Of a stretch of DNA of 64,000 bases, positions 50,109-58,465 are shown piece by piece (within the stretch, counting starts at the first letter, position 1; each line of letters starts with the position of its first letter). This DNA comes from CADEDH01 sp039029735 (GTDB lineage: Bacteria; Actinomycetota; Acidimicrobiia; Acidimicrobiales; SZUA-35). The stretch lies in assembly GCA_039029735.1 (NCBI GenBank), contig JBCCFL010000010.1:55635-119634 (forward strand), given 5' to 3'. A program made the position numbers and the translations under genes. The notes below the pieces were generated by a model. The model was not told where the DNA came from. It worked only from the letters and a program-made list of their open reading frames with translations, and did no database searches.

Positions 50109-51710
50109 GTGTGGTCGCTGCTCGAAACGAGAGCAGCCACCCACGGCGACGCGCCCTTCGTCACGTGGCAGCCCTTCGACGAGGCTGCTGTCACCTACTC
50201 CTACGTGGAGTTGGCCCGTCAGGCCGCCGCCGTTGGCGCCGGGCTCAGCGCCCGCGGGGTGAGCGCCGGTGACCGGGTGCTGATCCATCTCGAGAACTGC
50301 CCCGAGTTCATCGTGGCCTGGTTCGGCTGCGCCGCCATCGGCGCCGTCGCCGTGACCACCAACTCCCGCTCAGCCGTCGACGAGATGGCGTACTACGCCG
50401 ATCATTGCGGCGCCGTCGGCGCCATCACGCAGCCGAAGCTGGCCGAGATCGTCGGGAAGGCGGCACCGAACATCGGCTGGATCGCAGTGATCGACCACGA
50501 TCAGGGCGTGCCGGCCGGGCCGGGTTCCCGCCCCGACGGCACCGACCGGTTCGACGCCCTCCTGGGCGACCCCGACGACCTTGTGGCCGCGCCGATCGAC
50601 CCTGCGGCCTCGATGTCGGTGCAGTACACCTCAGGCACCACCTCGCGCCCGAAGGGTGTGCTGTGGACCCACGCCAATGCGTTGTGGGGCGCCAAGGTCA
50701 CGAGCCGTAATCAAGATCTGCGGCCGAGCGACTGCCACCTGATCTACATGCCGCTGTTCCACACCAACGCGCTCGGCTACTCGCTGCTCCCCACGCTGTG
50801 GACCGGCGGTCGCTGCGTGCTGATCCCGAAGTGGTCGACGAGCCGGTTCTGGGACATCTCGCTCCGCCACCAGTGCACCTGGGCGTCGCTTATCGGGCTG
50901 TCGATCCAGGCGATCCGCCAGAGTGAGATTCCCGACGGGCACAGCTATCGCATGTTCGGCAGCGGGGTCTGCGATGTGCCGATCCTGCCCGAGGTGCCGA
51001 AGCTGCTCGGTTGGTGGGGTATGACCGAGACGATCACCCAGCCGATCGTGGGCGACCCCAACGTGCCGAACCGCCCTCTCAGCATGGGCCGGGCGTCACC
51101 CGAATACGGGATCGCCGTTGTGCGCGACGACGGATCGAATGTCGAGCCCGACGAGACGGGCAACCTCCTGGTGTACGGCACACCAGGGCTGTCACTGTTC
51201 GCCGAGTACCTGTTCAATCCCGAGGCCACCCGCGACAGCTTCGACGAGCGGGGTTGGTTCCGTACGGGCGATCTCGTCACCCCCCACGCCGATGGCCACA
51301 TCACGTTTGCCGACCGGGCCAAAGACATGTTGAAGGTCGGCGCCGAGAACGTGGCGGCATCCGAGATCGAACGCGTGATCATGGAGGTGCCCGGCGTACT
51401 CGAAGCGGCTGCCGTTGGTCGGCCCGACGCCGCGCTCGATGAGGTACCGGTGGTGTTCGCCATGGGCGACGCCGATCCCGGGCCGCTGGCCGACGCCATC
51501 CTCGACACCTGCCGCCGCAAGTTGGCCGACTTCAAAGTGCCCCGCGACGTCTACGTCATGCGTGAACTCCCGCGATCCACGTTGCGCAAGGTGAACAAGG
51601 CGGCGTTGCGGGCCGTGGTCGGCCCTGATGCCGACCGCAGCGCCGCCGAGGCGCAATGGATCGAACAGTCGGCGATCGACCCGTCAGGTGAGGCCTCGTC
51701 CACCGACTGA
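50109..51710 (+). CDS. Acyl-CoA ligase, CaiC-like
   Basis: The 533-residue adenylate-forming ligase has the ATP motif YTSGTTSRPKGV (about residue 180), YMPLFHTNAL, GWWGMTET, GWFRTGDL and the C-terminal lysine in PRSTLRKVNK. NCPEFIVAWFG, TSGTTSRPKGV and GMTETI resemble crotonobetaine/carnitine-CoA ligase (CaiC), yet the substrate is unconfirmed. The GTG at 50109 is a conservative start; the frame stays open back to 50052 and encodes ERLRHPLTQPFAGTN ahead, which looks like real coding sequence, possibly from an ATC (50061) codon. It is convergent with the MFS gene. Confidence 0.88.
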   Translation: MWSLLETRAATHGDAPFVTWQPFDEAAVTYSYVELARQAAAVGAGLSARGVSAGDRVLIHLENCPEFIVAWFGCAAIGAVAVTTNSRSAVDEMAYYADHCGAVGAITQPKLAEIVGKAAPNIGWIAVIDHDQGVPAGPGSRPDGTDRFDALLGDPDDLVAAPIDPAASMSVQYTSGTTSRPKGVLWTHANALWGAKVTSRNQDLRPSDCHLIYMPLFHTNALGYSLLPTLWTGGRCVLIPKWSTSRFWDISLRHQCTWASLIGLSIQAIRQSEIPDGHSYRMFGSGVCDVPILPEVPKLLGWWGMTETITQPIVGDPNVPNRPLSMGRASPEYGIAVVRDDGSNVEPDETGNLLVYGTPGLSLFAEYLFNPEATRDSFDERGWFRTGDLVTPHADGHITFADRAKDMLKVGAENVAASEIERVIMEVPGVLEAAAVGRPDAALDEVPVVFAMGDADPGPLADAILDTCRRKLADFKVPRDVYVMRELPRSTLRKVNKAALRAVVGPDADRSAAEAQWIEQSAIDPSGEASSTD

Positions 51711-51720
51711 ACGGGCGCGG

Positions 51721-52917
51721 TCAGGCCGCAACCGACCGCCAGCGGGCCGGGCCACGGGCGGCCCACAACGCCGAGGCGAGATAGAGCGCCGCCGATCCAG
51801 CGATGGCCACCCCGATGCCGAGTTGCTGGGCGAGCACACCGAGCACGATCCCGCCGCTGATCTCGCCCAGGGACTGGGCCTGACCGATGAAGGAGTGCAC
51901 GGTCGCCCGGTTGGCTCGGTCGGTGAAGTGGTTCGTCCACCCGGTCGACACGGTGCGGGCCACGCTGCGCACCACCCCCTGTGCGATGAAGGCGCCAAGG
52001 GCCACTGAGAGCAGGTCGACTCCGGCGAGCACCGCGACCGACACCGCCGTGACGAGGTTGAGACCCACCATGACGACGGGGAGCCGGCGACCGGCGATGT
52101 GGCGGCCGATCACGGCCAGCAGCACGATCACCCCCAGGGACTGGAACACTGCGGCCGACCCCACCAGGAGCGCTGCGTCGATCGCCTGATCCTGCAGACC
52201 GATCTGATCCAGCCGAGCGACGTGCAGCCGATCAACAGCCTCGCTCGCCATCCCGGCGATGACCGTGACCACGAGAAGCACCCGCAGCCCAGGCTGGCGT
52301 GAGGCCGTGAGACCCTCGCCGAGAAGGGCGGCGAAGCGGGTGCGGGCAGACACGTCGTGGCGGACGAACCCGGCCTCGGGCATCCCAACGACGAGGAACA
52401 CACCCCACACCACCAGGATCGTTCCGACGGCCACCAGGGCAACCGGCAGACCCGCAACGGCCGCCAGCGCGGAGGAGCTCAGCAGCCCTGCCACGGATCC
52501 GAACGCCTCGATTCGGCCGCGTCGAGGAAGCACACGGTCGACGACATCGACCGAACCCACCTCATCGGTGAACCATGCCGTCTCCGCCCCACTGCGGAAC
52601 GTTGATCCGAATGCCCAGGCGACCTGGGTGAGCACCAGCAACGCGAATCCGCCCGCGAGACCGGCGCCGACCACGGCCGCACCGCAGATGAAGAAGCTGA
52701 GGATCACCGACAACCGCCGGCTGCGTATGTCGGCCACCACCCCCGTGGGTATCTCCACGAGCAGGATGGTGATCTCCTTGGCCGTGCCGAGGAGCAGCAG
52801 CTGCAGCGGATCGAGGCCGACATCGACCACGACACGCAGGAAGAACAGCGTCCAGTAGCTCGACCAGCAGAACTGCCAGACGAAGCCGGTGGACAGGAAG
52901 ACGCGGAGCGCGCTCAG
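51721..52917 (-). CDS. MFS transporter, likely with CTG start
   Basis: The protein (398 aa from CTG 52917, or 369 from GTG 52830) is an MFS transporter with about twelve helices. From the GTG it would lack the first membrane helix. The frame upstream encodes LSALRVFLSTGFVWQFCW and LFFLRVVVDVGLDPLQLLL, which looks like the standard first helix, and reaches CTG at 52917 overlapping the stop of the upstream dehydrogenase as CTGA. EIPTGVVADIRSRR is a good loop 2-3 motif. No upstream ATG, GTG or TTG in this frame is closer. Resembles DHA1-type drug or sugar efflux carriers. The substrate is unknown. Confidence 0.78.
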   Translation of the reverse strand: MSALRVFLSTGFVWQFCWSSYWTLFFLRVVVDVGLDPLQLLLLGTAKEITILLVEIPTGVVADIRSRRLSVILSFFICGAAVVGAGLAGGFALLVLTQVAWAFGSTFRSGAETAWFTDEVGSVDVVDRVLPRRGRIEAFGSVAGLLSSSALAAVAGLPVALVAVGTILVVWGVFLVVGMPEAGFVRHDVSARTRFAALLGEGLTASRQPGLRVLLVVTVIAGMASEAVDRLHVARLDQIGLQDQAIDAALLVGSAAVFQSLGVIVLLAVIGRHIAGRRLPVVMVGLNLVTAVSVAVLAGVDLLSVALGAFIAQGVVRSVARTVSTGWTNHFTDRANRATVHSFIGQAQSLGEISGGIVLGVLAQQLGIGVAIAGSAALYLASALWAARGPARWRSVAA

Positions 52918-54029
52918 GTGGAGGGGGTGACGAGCCGCTTCTCGCCCGTGGCCTGGGCGGCGTAGGCGCGAGCGGTGGCGGGATCGAGCACGGCGTCGAG
53001 CGAGATGGTCTCTGCGTAGCTACTGGCGAACGTGGTGGTGATCTCGGCTGCCACCCGGTCGCGCAGCTCCCCCATGCGTTCGAAGCCGACCCGGCCGAGG
53101 AACGGGGTGAGGAGCCACCCGCCAACGCCCCACGACATGCCGTAGGTGCGCTTGAGTGGCGTTGGCGAGCGATCGAGCCCACCGTAGATGTACACCTGCT
53201 TGTGGGTGTCGGACCCGTACCGGCTGAACTGGGCTCCAGCCGAGCAGGCCCGTTCCATGCAGGCCAGGATCGTGTCCACCTGCGTGCCGCCACCGATGGC
53301 GTCGAAGGCAATGGTGGCACCGGTCTCGGTGAGTGCGGCGGTGAGGTCGTCCTCGAAGGAGTCGGCCGACGACACCACCACGTGGGTGGCTCCCTGGCTG
53401 CGCAGAAGCTCGGCCTGTTCATCACGACGCACCACGTTCACCAGCGCGATGCCATCGGCCTGGCACAGCCGGTTCAGCATCTGCCCGAGGTTCGACGCCG
53501 CCGCCGTGTGAAGGAGGGCGGTGTGGCCCTCGAGCCGCATGGTGTCGGTCATGCCGAGCGCCGTGAGCGGGTTCACGAACGACGATGCAGCATCGGCGGC
53601 GCTCACACCATCTGGCACCGGAATGCACATCGCATGCGAGAGCTTCGTGTGGGTGGCGTACATCGACCCGCTCACCCCGGCCACGGTTCGCCCGAGGAGG
53701 GCCTGCGCCCCGTCAGCCGAGCCGGCGGCCACGACCGTTCCCGCCCCCTCGTTGCCCACCGGCATCGGTGTGTCGAGCCGGGCTGCATTGGCGGCGACCG
53801 ACGCCTCACTCAGCCGGCCGACCAGTGCACCGTCGGCGCTGCGCTCGAACGTCGCCGGATCTGCCCCGGCGGTCAGCATCCCGAGATCCGACGGGTTGAT
53901 CGGTGCAGCCTCGACGGCCACCACCACCTCATCGGGGCCAGGGGTGGGCATCGGCTCATCGACGATCGTGATTCGCACGGATCCGTCGGCGGTGATGGTG
54001 GATCGCAGCACGCGGCAGGTGTCGGACAT
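52914..54029 (-). CDS. Zinc-free MDR-family oxidoreductase (quinone reductase-like)
   Basis: The 371-residue protein has the medium-chain dehydrogenase fold: VVVAVEAAPINPSDLGML, GNEGAGTVVAAG, and the coenzyme-binding AAASNLGQMLNRLC in place of GxGxxG. The catalytic zinc ligands are not obvious, so it is likelier a quinone oxidoreductase-type enzyme. The ATG at 54029 has GAGGAG upstream. It is coupled to the MFS gene by a 4-base CTGA overlap, suggesting the pair handle one compound. Confidence 0.82.
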   Translation of the reverse strand: MSDTCRVLRSTITADGSVRITIVDEPMPTPGPDEVVVAVEAAPINPSDLGMLTAGADPATFERSADGALVGRLSEASVAANAARLDTPMPVGNEGAGTVVAAGSADGAQALLGRTVAGVSGSMYATHTKLSHAMCIPVPDGVSAADAASSFVNPLTALGMTDTMRLEGHTALLHTAAASNLGQMLNRLCQADGIALVNVVRRDEQAELLRSQGATHVVVSSADSFEDDLTAALTETGATIAFDAIGGGTQVDTILACMERACSAGAQFSRYGSDTHKQVYIYGGLDRSPTPLKRTYGMSWGVGGWLLTPFLGRVGFERMGELRDRVAAEITTTFASSYAETISLDAVLDPATARAYAAQATGEKRLVTPST

Positions 54030-54109
54030 CGGGGCTCCTCGATCTCTGGCTCGGGGCGCCATCTTTGCACCTCGCACCGCCGGCCGAAACACGGGGCCGA
54101 CGCGACCTC

Positions 54110-55246
54110 CTACGAGTAGCGGGAGATGAGCGACAGGTCGCCGTGTTCGATCTGATAGGCCGAGAAGCCCGCCTCCTCCCAGGGGCCGACCGAGCCCGCG
54201 GCCGTCGCTCGACCCGTTTTCGGTTCGATGCCGAACCGGGCCTGCACGTCGGCGAGCGGCTGATCCGACAGCGCGAACCAGTCCACCTCCAGCAGGGCGC
54301 GGGGCAGGTCGTCGCCCGGATGCAAACGGGCACCCCGGGCCATGGCCTCGGCAACTCGCACCGACACCGCCTCATCGAGATGGCCTCGGTCGGCCTCAAA
54401 CAACCCAGCGGCGCTCGGCACCCGGCCCGTTCCGAACAGGCCGATCACCATGGCGAGCAGGCTGAAGCTCTGCGGGTTCACGTCGGCGCTGCTGATGAGG
54501 GCGAACACCTCCATCTCGTTCTCGAGCGTGGTGCCGTAGTCGCCTAGCACGTGCACCCAGTCGTGCTGGGCCAACAGCGGTGGCGCCGACCCGGGGCGGC
54601 CGGGGAACGAGAAGTTCCGCGACACGTAGAAGTCGAACACGGTGCGCCCGATGGAACCGTCGGGGCAACGTTCGAGGGCATCCCACTCCTGCGCCAACCG
54701 CTCGTCGTCCTCGACCGTGGCCCAGCCGTCACCGAGATCGGCATCGGTGCGCAGCACCGGCCGCGAACGTTCCATGAAGCCACCGGAGTAGCCGTTGCGG
54801 GCAAAGTCGAGCATCAGCGCATCGAAGCTCTGGCCGCCGCACTTGGCATGCCACTCAGCCATATTCTCCACCAGTCCGAGCGCGGCGGCATAGCGCCCGA
54901 GGGTCGCAGGCACGTCCGGCGGCATCTCCTGGGCCACGAGCGACACCAGTGACATCTTCTGGAACAGCGTGAAGCGGAAGGTCTCGGTGCGATCGGCGGT
55001 GACCTCGCCCAGTTCCTCGGGCTCGACCGTGCGCCACGGGTAGTCGTGGCGCCGCCCCACATACGCCTCGCCCACCGCGTCGATCACCATGTGCTGGATC
55101 GGCTCAGGGCCTCCCCCGGCGGCGGCCATGGTGCGAACGGCGTTGACGTACACCTCCATTTCAGCCCGCGTCGGTGGCGTCTCGCCGGCCGCAGCACTCC
55201 GCGGCGTGAGGTTGAAGGCGAAGTCGTCCTCGGTGGCATCGGCCAT
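54110..55246 (-). CDS. Coq4-motif protein, unknown function
   Basis: The 378-residue protein contains H228-D229-W-V-H232 followed by E244, exactly the Coq4 metal motif HDxxH-x11-E, inside a helical region (FDFYVSRNFSFPGRPG, LLAQHDWVHVLGDY, NPQSFSLLAMVIG). Coq4 binds zinc and in eukaryotes takes part in coenzyme Q synthesis. The rest shows weak similarity only, and actinobacteria use menaquinone, so an alternative function is likely. It lies 27 bases downstream of the epoxide hydrolase gene on the same strand. Confidence 0.6.
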   Translation of the reverse strand: MADATEDDFAFNLTPRSAAAGETPPTRAEMEVYVNAVRTMAAAGGGPEPIQHMVIDAVGEAYVGRRHDYPWRTVEPEELGEVTADRTETFRFTLFQKMSLVSLVAQEMPPDVPATLGRYAAALGLVENMAEWHAKCGGQSFDALMLDFARNGYSGGFMERSRPVLRTDADLGDGWATVEDDERLAQEWDALERCPDGSIGRTVFDFYVSRNFSFPGRPGSAPPLLAQHDWVHVLGDYGTTLENEMEVFALISSADVNPQSFSLLAMVIGLFGTGRVPSAAGLFEADRGHLDEAVSVRVAEAMARGARLHPGDDLPRALLEVDWFALSDQPLADVQARFGIEPKTGRATAAGSVGPWEEAGFSAYQIEHGDLSLISRYS

Positions 55247-55273
55247 GGGGCGAACGGTAGCGGCGGCTGGTTC

Positions 55274-56218
55274 TCAGCCCCTGACCGAAGTGAGGTTCTC
55301 CACGATCGCCGCGCTCACCTGGGCTGGCTCCTCCTCCTGCACCCAGTGGCCGGCCCCGTCGATGAGGCGCTTGCCCCGGAGGTCAGCGAACCCGGCGTCC
55401 TGCCGGTTGTAGGAGTCGGCGGCGAACTGCAGTACCGGGTCGTCGGATCCGGCGAGGAAGAACGCCGGGATCTGGATGCGGGCGTCGGCGAGCCACGGCG
55501 CCAGTGTGGGGATTGCGGCCATGTTCCGGTACCAGTTCAGGGGCCCCCGAAAGCCCGACTCGGTGAACGAGGCCACGTAGTAGGCGTGGTCGTCCTCGCT
55601 GATCGCCGACGACAGCGGGCCCGGAGCATCACCGGTCAAGAACGAGGCATCTCGGGGCCGGAGCGCAGCCGTGACGTCGTCGCCTCGAGCGGCATTGAAG
55701 GTGCGGAAGGTGCGATCGATGTCGGCCTCCAGCTCAGCTTCGGCAACGCCGGGATTCTGGAAGTAGCGGATGTACCAGAAGTGGTCGTCGAGGCCTTTCG
55801 GGTTCACCGTCCACGGCCCGATCGGGAGCCACGGCACCGAGAGGCCCATCACGCAGTGGAAGCGGTGCGGGTAGAGCAGCGACGTGTACCACGCCACGAT
55901 GCAACCCCAGTCGTGCCCCACGAGATAGGCCCGCTCCTCGCCGAGGGCGTCGATCAGGCCAACCACGTCCTTGGCCAGTTCGAGCACGGAATAGGCCTCG
56001 ACCGGCTCTGGCCGGTCGCTCGCTCCGTATCCGCGCTGGTCGGGAACCGCGACGCGAAAGCCCGCCTCCACCAAGGGTTCGATCTGATGGCGCCACAGAT
56101 ACCAGCAGCGGGGGAAGCCGTGGAGCAGGATCGCCAATGGCCCCTCGCCCTCCACGATCACCCGCAGCGTCACGCCGTTGGTCTCGACCTGCGCCTCATT
56201 ACGCCCTGACTCCAGCAT
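55274..56218 (-). CDS. Epoxide hydrolase/haloalkane dehalogenase-like alpha/beta hydrolase
   Basis: The 314-residue protein has the oxyanion HGFPRCWYLW, PDQRGYGASDRP, and the nucleophile elbow GHDWGC with D103 in place of serine; the general base is the late His in GAGHWVQEE. Aspartate nucleophile and HGFP are typical of epoxide hydrolases. Tyrosines in the lid (WYIRYFQ, AYYVASF) could activate the epoxide. The ATG at 56218 was used. It is divergent from the tyrosinase gene, with 78 bases between starts, and upstream of the Coq4-like gene. Confidence 0.87.
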   Translation of the reverse strand: MLESGRNEAQVETNGVTLRVIVEGEGPLAILLHGFPRCWYLWRHQIEPLVEAGFRVAVPDQRGYGASDRPEPVEAYSVLELAKDVVGLIDALGEERAYLVGHDWGCIVAWYTSLLYPHRFHCVMGLSVPWLPIGPWTVNPKGLDDHFWYIRYFQNPGVAEAELEADIDRTFRTFNAARGDDVTAALRPRDASFLTGDAPGPLSSAISEDDHAYYVASFTESGFRGPLNWYRNMAAIPTLAPWLADARIQIPAFFLAGSDDPVLQFAADSYNRQDAGFADLRGKRLIDGAGHWVQEEEPAQVSAAIVENLTSVRG

Positions 56219-56296
56219 CGTTCCCGTCCTCCGGTCCGGCTCTGAGCAGTACGGTAGTCTCGGGGCACAGCGGCGCAATTGGGGGTTGCATTCGCG

Positions 56297-57586
56297 ATGA
56301 GGCCGACAGTCGAAGTGTCCATCAGGGGTTCGACGGCGACAGCCGGCCACTACTTCACGTGGAGCCCGGTGGACTGCACCGCCCGCGTGACAGACCCGGA
56401 CGGGGCCGTCGACCCAGTAGCGATCACTGTGCGCAACCGCACACACACGGCGGGGGCGCCGCTCACCTTCCGTGCCGCTGCGGCCGAGGCGCCAGCCGAC
56501 CAGCTACCGCTCCTGCTCGACGTCGCCGGCGCGCCAACCTCGTTCCAGATCGTGCCCGTGTTCCAGTCGGCCAGCGAAGAGAACCACAGCGCCGGCATCG
56601 TGGTGGACGTGGCCGGCGAGGTGGACGCCTCGGTCGAGATCTCGGCCATGGTCAGGATCCGGCCTGACGCCGACACCATGACCACGGCGCAGCGAGACCG
56701 CTACCTGACGGCCTTCGCTGCGCTGAACGACGGCGGGGCCGGACGGTTTCAGGACTTCCGCGACATGCACCTCGACTCCACCAGTGACGAGGCGCACGGG
56801 AACGCCGGTTTCCTCCCGTGGCACCGGGCCTACCTGCTCGACCTCGAGCGAGAGCTGCAGGCGATCGACCCCTCGGTCACGCTGCCCTATTGGCGTTTCG
56901 ATCGCCCCGCCCCAAACCTGTTCTCTCCCCACTTCATCGGGCAGAGCACCGGAACCAGCCAGCCCGAACTCGCGCCGTCGAACCCACTCGCCACCTGGGT
57001 GACGGATGGGATCCCTGGTATCCAGCGCCGCACCACCGGATGGAACGACCAGAAGGAGTCGGCTCCGGGGCTGCCGACGTTCCCCGTGCGCACCGAGGCC
57101 GAGACGCTGGCGCTCGGGTCGGTCTTCCAACAGTTCTGGGTGATGGAGGGCAGCCCGCACGGCGCCGCCCACATCAGCTTCGTAGGCAGCATCAACAGCA
57201 TCGACTCGGCTGCGAGAGACCCGCTGTTCTTCATGCTGCACTGCAACGTCGACCGTCTGTGGGCGAAGTGGCAATGGCTGAACCGCCGCTACGACGGGGG
57301 CGACTCAGCCACCTACCACCCCGACGGGGCGTTCGGCGCGGTGCGCGTCGGCCACAAGCGGGGCGACACGATGTGGCCGTGGAACGCCGTGACGGGCTGG
57401 CCCCGTCCGCCGACGGCACCCCGCACCCCGCTAGCTCCGTCGCCGGTCACCGCCGCCCCCGGCGACTACCCGACCGTGGGCGCCATGATCGACTACCAGG
57501 GCCAGCTGTCGCCGGACAACTGGTGCGGCTTCGACTACGACGACGTGCCGTTCGAGCCCGAGCCAGGGGGAACCGATGGACCTTGA
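56297..57586 (+). CDS. Tyrosinase-like binuclear copper oxidase
   Basis: The 429-residue protein has six copper-binding histidines of the type 3 site: CuA H158, H167 and H176 (MHLD, AHGN, PWHRAYLLDLE) and CuB H288, H292 and H315 (SPHGAAH, MLHCNVDRLWAKWQ). The 120 N-terminal residues form a beta-rich domain absent from Streptomyces MelC2. No signal peptide is visible. It should hydroxylate or oxidise phenols. The ATG at 56297 starts it. It is followed by HEAT-repeat and SCO1-like genes in what appears to be an operon (11-base overlap, then 2-base gap). Confidence 0.9.
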   Translation: MRPTVEVSIRGSTATAGHYFTWSPVDCTARVTDPDGAVDPVAITVRNRTHTAGAPLTFRAAAAEAPADQLPLLLDVAGAPTSFQIVPVFQSASEENHSAGIVVDVAGEVDASVEISAMVRIRPDADTMTTAQRDRYLTAFAALNDGGAGRFQDFRDMHLDSTSDEAHGNAGFLPWHRAYLLDLERELQAIDPSVTLPYWRFDRPAPNLFSPHFIGQSTGTSQPELAPSNPLATWVTDGIPGIQRRTTGWNDQKESAPGLPTFPVRTEAETLALGSVFQQFWVMEGSPHGAAHISFVGSINSIDSAARDPLFFMLHCNVDRLWAKWQWLNRRYDGGDSATYHPDGAFGAVRVGHKRGDTMWPWNAVTGWPRPPTAPRTPLAPSPVTAAPGDYPTVGAMIDYQGQLSPDNWCGFDYDDVPFEPEPGGTDGP

Positions 57587-58463
57587 CGACTATCGCCGAC
57601 AGCTCGAAGCCGACGTCGGGGCCGCGGCCCCGCCCGCGGGAGATCTCGCCGACGCGATGGCGACGCTCGCCGACCGCTCGGGCCCGGTGGCAGACCGGGT
57701 GGAGGCGGCCCGTCTGGTGAACATGCGGGCCCACGAACGGCCCGACACGTTCGGGCTCCTCGTCGACATCCTCGGCGACGGCGGCGACGCCACCGACGTG
57801 CGCCTCGCTGCCCTCGACGGCATCGAGGTGCACCAATTCGGATCGTCGGCGCTGAAGGAGCAGCGGGCCGAGCTCACCGTTGCGCTCAAACGGGCGATGG
57901 AAGCCGACGATCCAGACCTGCGGGAGCGTGCGATCGACATGCTCGCCCGTGGGCGCGACGTGGACGTGCAGCGCCAGCTGATCGACGGGCTCCGCGATCG
58001 CACCGCGGCGATCACCACCCCCCAACGCAGCGTGGAACTGCTCGGCTACGACCTGAAGGCCGACCACTACGACGTGCTCAAAGACGTGGTGGCCGGCCAC
58101 GAGGACGCCGAAACTCGACGCGAGGCCCTGCGCCTCCTCGCCGCCGACGCCGAATCCGAGGCGCTGATCGAGACCGTGGTACGTGACAAGGACGAGGAGG
58201 CTGCAGTGCGTGACACCGGGGCCGCCGCGCTCCAGGCGGTGGCCCCCGAGCAGTTCGAAGTCGTGGCCTACGACATCGTGGCCGACGACAACGACTACGA
58301 CGAGATCAAGGCCTCGGTGCTCACCAAGCTCACGCAACAGGGCTCGACGACCTCCATCCCCGCCGAGGCCGCCGCTCAGCTGGACACGATCCAGAACGAG
58401 CGGGCCGACGGCGAACCGCTGAAGGAGGCGGCGCGCCGCCACATCGAGCAGCAGGACAACTAG
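57576..58463 (+). CDS. HEAT-repeat protein coupled to tyrosinase
   Basis: The 295-residue protein is built of helical repeats (for example DRVEAARLVNMRAHERPDTFGLLVDIL, RLAALDGIEV, DLRERAIDMLARG, EAETRREALRLLAADAES) of the HEAT/PBS-lyase type, with high Asp/Glu content. It overlaps the tyrosinase end by 11 bases and stops 2 bases before the SCO1-like gene. No catalytic residues were seen, so a scaffold or assembly role for the neighbouring copper enzyme is likely. No signal peptide. Confidence 0.75.
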   Translation: MDLDDYRRQLEADVGAAAPPAGDLADAMATLADRSGPVADRVEAARLVNMRAHERPDTFGLLVDILGDGGDATDVRLAALDGIEVHQFGSSALKEQRAELTVALKRAMEADDPDLRERAIDMLARGRDVDVQRQLIDGLRDRTAAITTPQRSVELLGYDLKADHYDVLKDVVAGHEDAETRREALRLLAADAESEALIETVVRDKDEEAAVRDTGAAALQAVAPEQFEVVAYDIVADDNDYDEIKASVLTKLTQQGSTTSIPAEAAAQLDTIQNERADGEPLKEAARRHIEQQDN

Positions 58464-58465
58464 CA

